NCBI GenBank assembly: GCA_043801935.1
Contig: JAZDLO010000234.1
Coordinates: forward strand, 1-23,886
DNA from: JAZDLO01 sp043801935
Lineage (GTDB): Bacteria; Actinomycetota; Thermoleophilia; RBG-16-64-13
DNA: 23,886 nt
Direction: 5' to 3'
The notes beneath the pieces were generated by a model that was not told where the DNA came from, did no database searches, and worked only from the letters and a program-made list of their open reading frames with translations. Positions 22,824-23,886 of this stretch are shown one piece after another; within the stretch, counting starts at the first letter, position 1; each line of letters begins with the position of its first letter. A program made the position numbers and the translations under genes.

Positions 22824-23886
22824 CTAACCCGTTTGTCCGCCCCAGGAAGATCCTGCCGCGGCGGCCGGCGACGCACTGATGGGCGGGCGATCGGCCATCG
22901 ACCTCGCGGGCGGGATAGCTTCAACCTCCGGCCGCAGCATGGCCCGCAATTCTGTGTCGCTCTCCAGGATCGCCACCAGGGCGTCTATCACGCTGGGATC
23001 GAACTGCCCGCCGCTGCAGCGCTGCAACTCCCGGGTCGCCTCTTGGTGGGTGCGGCCCGATCGATAGGGGCGGTCGGAGCGGATGGCATGGTAAGCGTCC
23101 GCCGCCGCGATGATGCGGGCACCTAAGGGGATCTCGTCGCCACGCAGGTGGTGCGGATACCCCGACCCGTCGTAGTGCTCCTGGTGATGTAGGACCAGGG
23201 GCATCACATCCATCAACTCGGGCGCCTGTTCGATGATCTGTTTGCCCAGGACCGGGTGCTGGCGGATGCTGACCCACTCCTCCGCCGAGAGGCTGTCCTC
23301 CTTGAAGAAGATGGCGTCGGGGACCCCGATCTTGCCCACGTCGTGCAGAAGGGCCCCTTCGCTGACGCGCGCTACCTCGCGGGTGGGGAGGCCGATGCGC
23401 CGTGCGATGGCGGCAGAGAGTTGCGACACCAGACGGGAGTGGTCGTGGGTGTAGCCGTCACGCAGGTCAACCGCAGCAGCCAGGCTGCGGACGATCGCGC
23501 CCCGTCCGGTGTGCGGGAACGAGACCACGTTGCCGGGGGCTTCCCTGCCGGGTAGGTCACGGGAGAGTTGCACCTGATTGCCGCCCATCGCCTTCGCGAA
23601 ATCCAGCGCCCCTTGGGCGGCCTCCACGAGTTCGGGAGCGGTGGCTCCGTCTTGAGGGTAGGAGCACAGACCGAGGCTGACGGTGAGGCGAAGCTCCACG
23701 CCTCCGGAGGTCAGGAACACCCAGCCGGCGATGTTCTGGCGGAGCCGCTCCGCCACGTCCAGACCGCCTTTCTCGTAGGTGTGCGGCAGGATCATGGCGA
23801 ACTGGTCGCCTCCAAAACGAGCCACCAAGTCGATCTCACGCAGTTGGGCCCGGAGCCGGCGGGCGAGTTCGAGCAGGATCCGATCT
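22824..23886 (-). CDS. GGDEF/HD-GYP cyclic-di-GMP signalling protein, N-terminus outside the window
   Basis: The minus-strand frame stays open to the right edge (DRILLELARRLRAQLREIDL precedes VARFGG), so GTG 23828 is not the start. The first visible domain is the end of a GGDEF domain with the signature GGDQF (codons 23813-23799), then LTVSLGLCSYPQDG. The second is an HD-GYP phosphodiesterase: ALLHDVGKIGVPD, VLHHQEHYDGSGYP, LGARIIAAADAYHAI. HD-GYP enzymes hydrolyse cyclic-di-GMP to GMP; all metal-binding His/Asp pairs appear present. The Q in GGDQF may make the cyclase half inactive or regulatory. The last 30 residues are a Pro/Ala/Ser tail. Any sensor domain lies outside the window. Confidence 0.92.
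   Translation of the reverse strand, partial: DRILLELARRLRAQLREIDLVARFGGDQFAMILPHTYEKGGLDVAERLRQNIAGWVFLTSGGVELRLTVSLGLCSYPQDGATAPELVEAAQGALDFAKAMGGNQVQLSRDLPGREAPGNVVSFPHTGRGAIVRSLAAAVDLRDGYTHDHSRLVSQLSAAIARRIGLPTREVARVSEGALLHDVGKIGVPDAIFFKEDSLSAEEWVSIRQHPVLGKQIIEQAPELMDVMPLVLHHQEHYDGSGYPHHLRGDEIPLGARIIAAADAYHAIRSDRPYRSGRTHQEATRELQRCSGGQFDPSVIDALVAILESDTELRAMLRPEVEAIPPARSMADRPPISASPAAAAGSSWGGQTG

Overview
This is a high-GC bacterial window whose gene order points to the Actinomycetota, probably a deep-branching lineage outside the well-known Streptomyces/Mycobacterium groups. The evidence is the run mfd - SurA/PrsA-like foldase - mazG - eno - FtsB/DivIC - DUF501/Ppx, the frequent GTG starts and Thr-rich exported proteins. 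The lineage call is an inference from gene order and protein look, not from a search.

Left part (1-9315): a tightly packed plus-strand operon. It holds the 3' part of mfd (transcription-repair coupling factor), a parvulin-type lipoprotein foldase, mazG (start/stop overlap with eno), enolase, a short divisome membrane protein, an unknown single-pass membrane protein, and one long ORF that joins DUF501 to an exopolyphosphatase/GppA domain. It ends in tRNA-Leu(UAA).

Middle (about 9299-14103): a 4.8 kb island bounded by a direct repeat of the 3' end of tRNA-Leu (20 identical bases, then 11 more after a 3-base mismatch). This is the signature of a site-specific integrative element in a tRNA gene, but no integrase is present. 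Inside are a frame-damaged excisionase-like HTH ORF, a degraded minus-strand ORF, and a series of four small transcription units: a two-TM peptide, a SnoaL-like protein, a lipoprotein, and an SLH-domain/beta-propeller surface protein broken by an in-frame amber codon. The units share a layout: UUCG-type terminator, a conserved block of about 28 nt, a promoter with 16-bp spacing and, in three of them, a 5' leader hairpin. The hairpin stem shows a compensatory base-pair change between copies. This repeated regulatory cassette is the most unusual signal in the window.

Right part (14367-23886): a minus-strand fusion of a TIGR04282-type transferase with a radical SAM/SPASM enzyme, divergent from a TIGR04283-type glycosyltransferase; glutaminyl-tRNA synthetase followed by tRNA-Gln(CUG), an uncommon pair for Actinomycetota; a GNAT acetyltransferase; a SagB-type nitroreductase divergent from an MFS exporter; a DUF5658-like membrane protein with a likely leaderless start; and, running off the right edge on the minus strand, a GGDEF/HD-GYP cyclic-di-GMP protein with a GGDQF variant motif.
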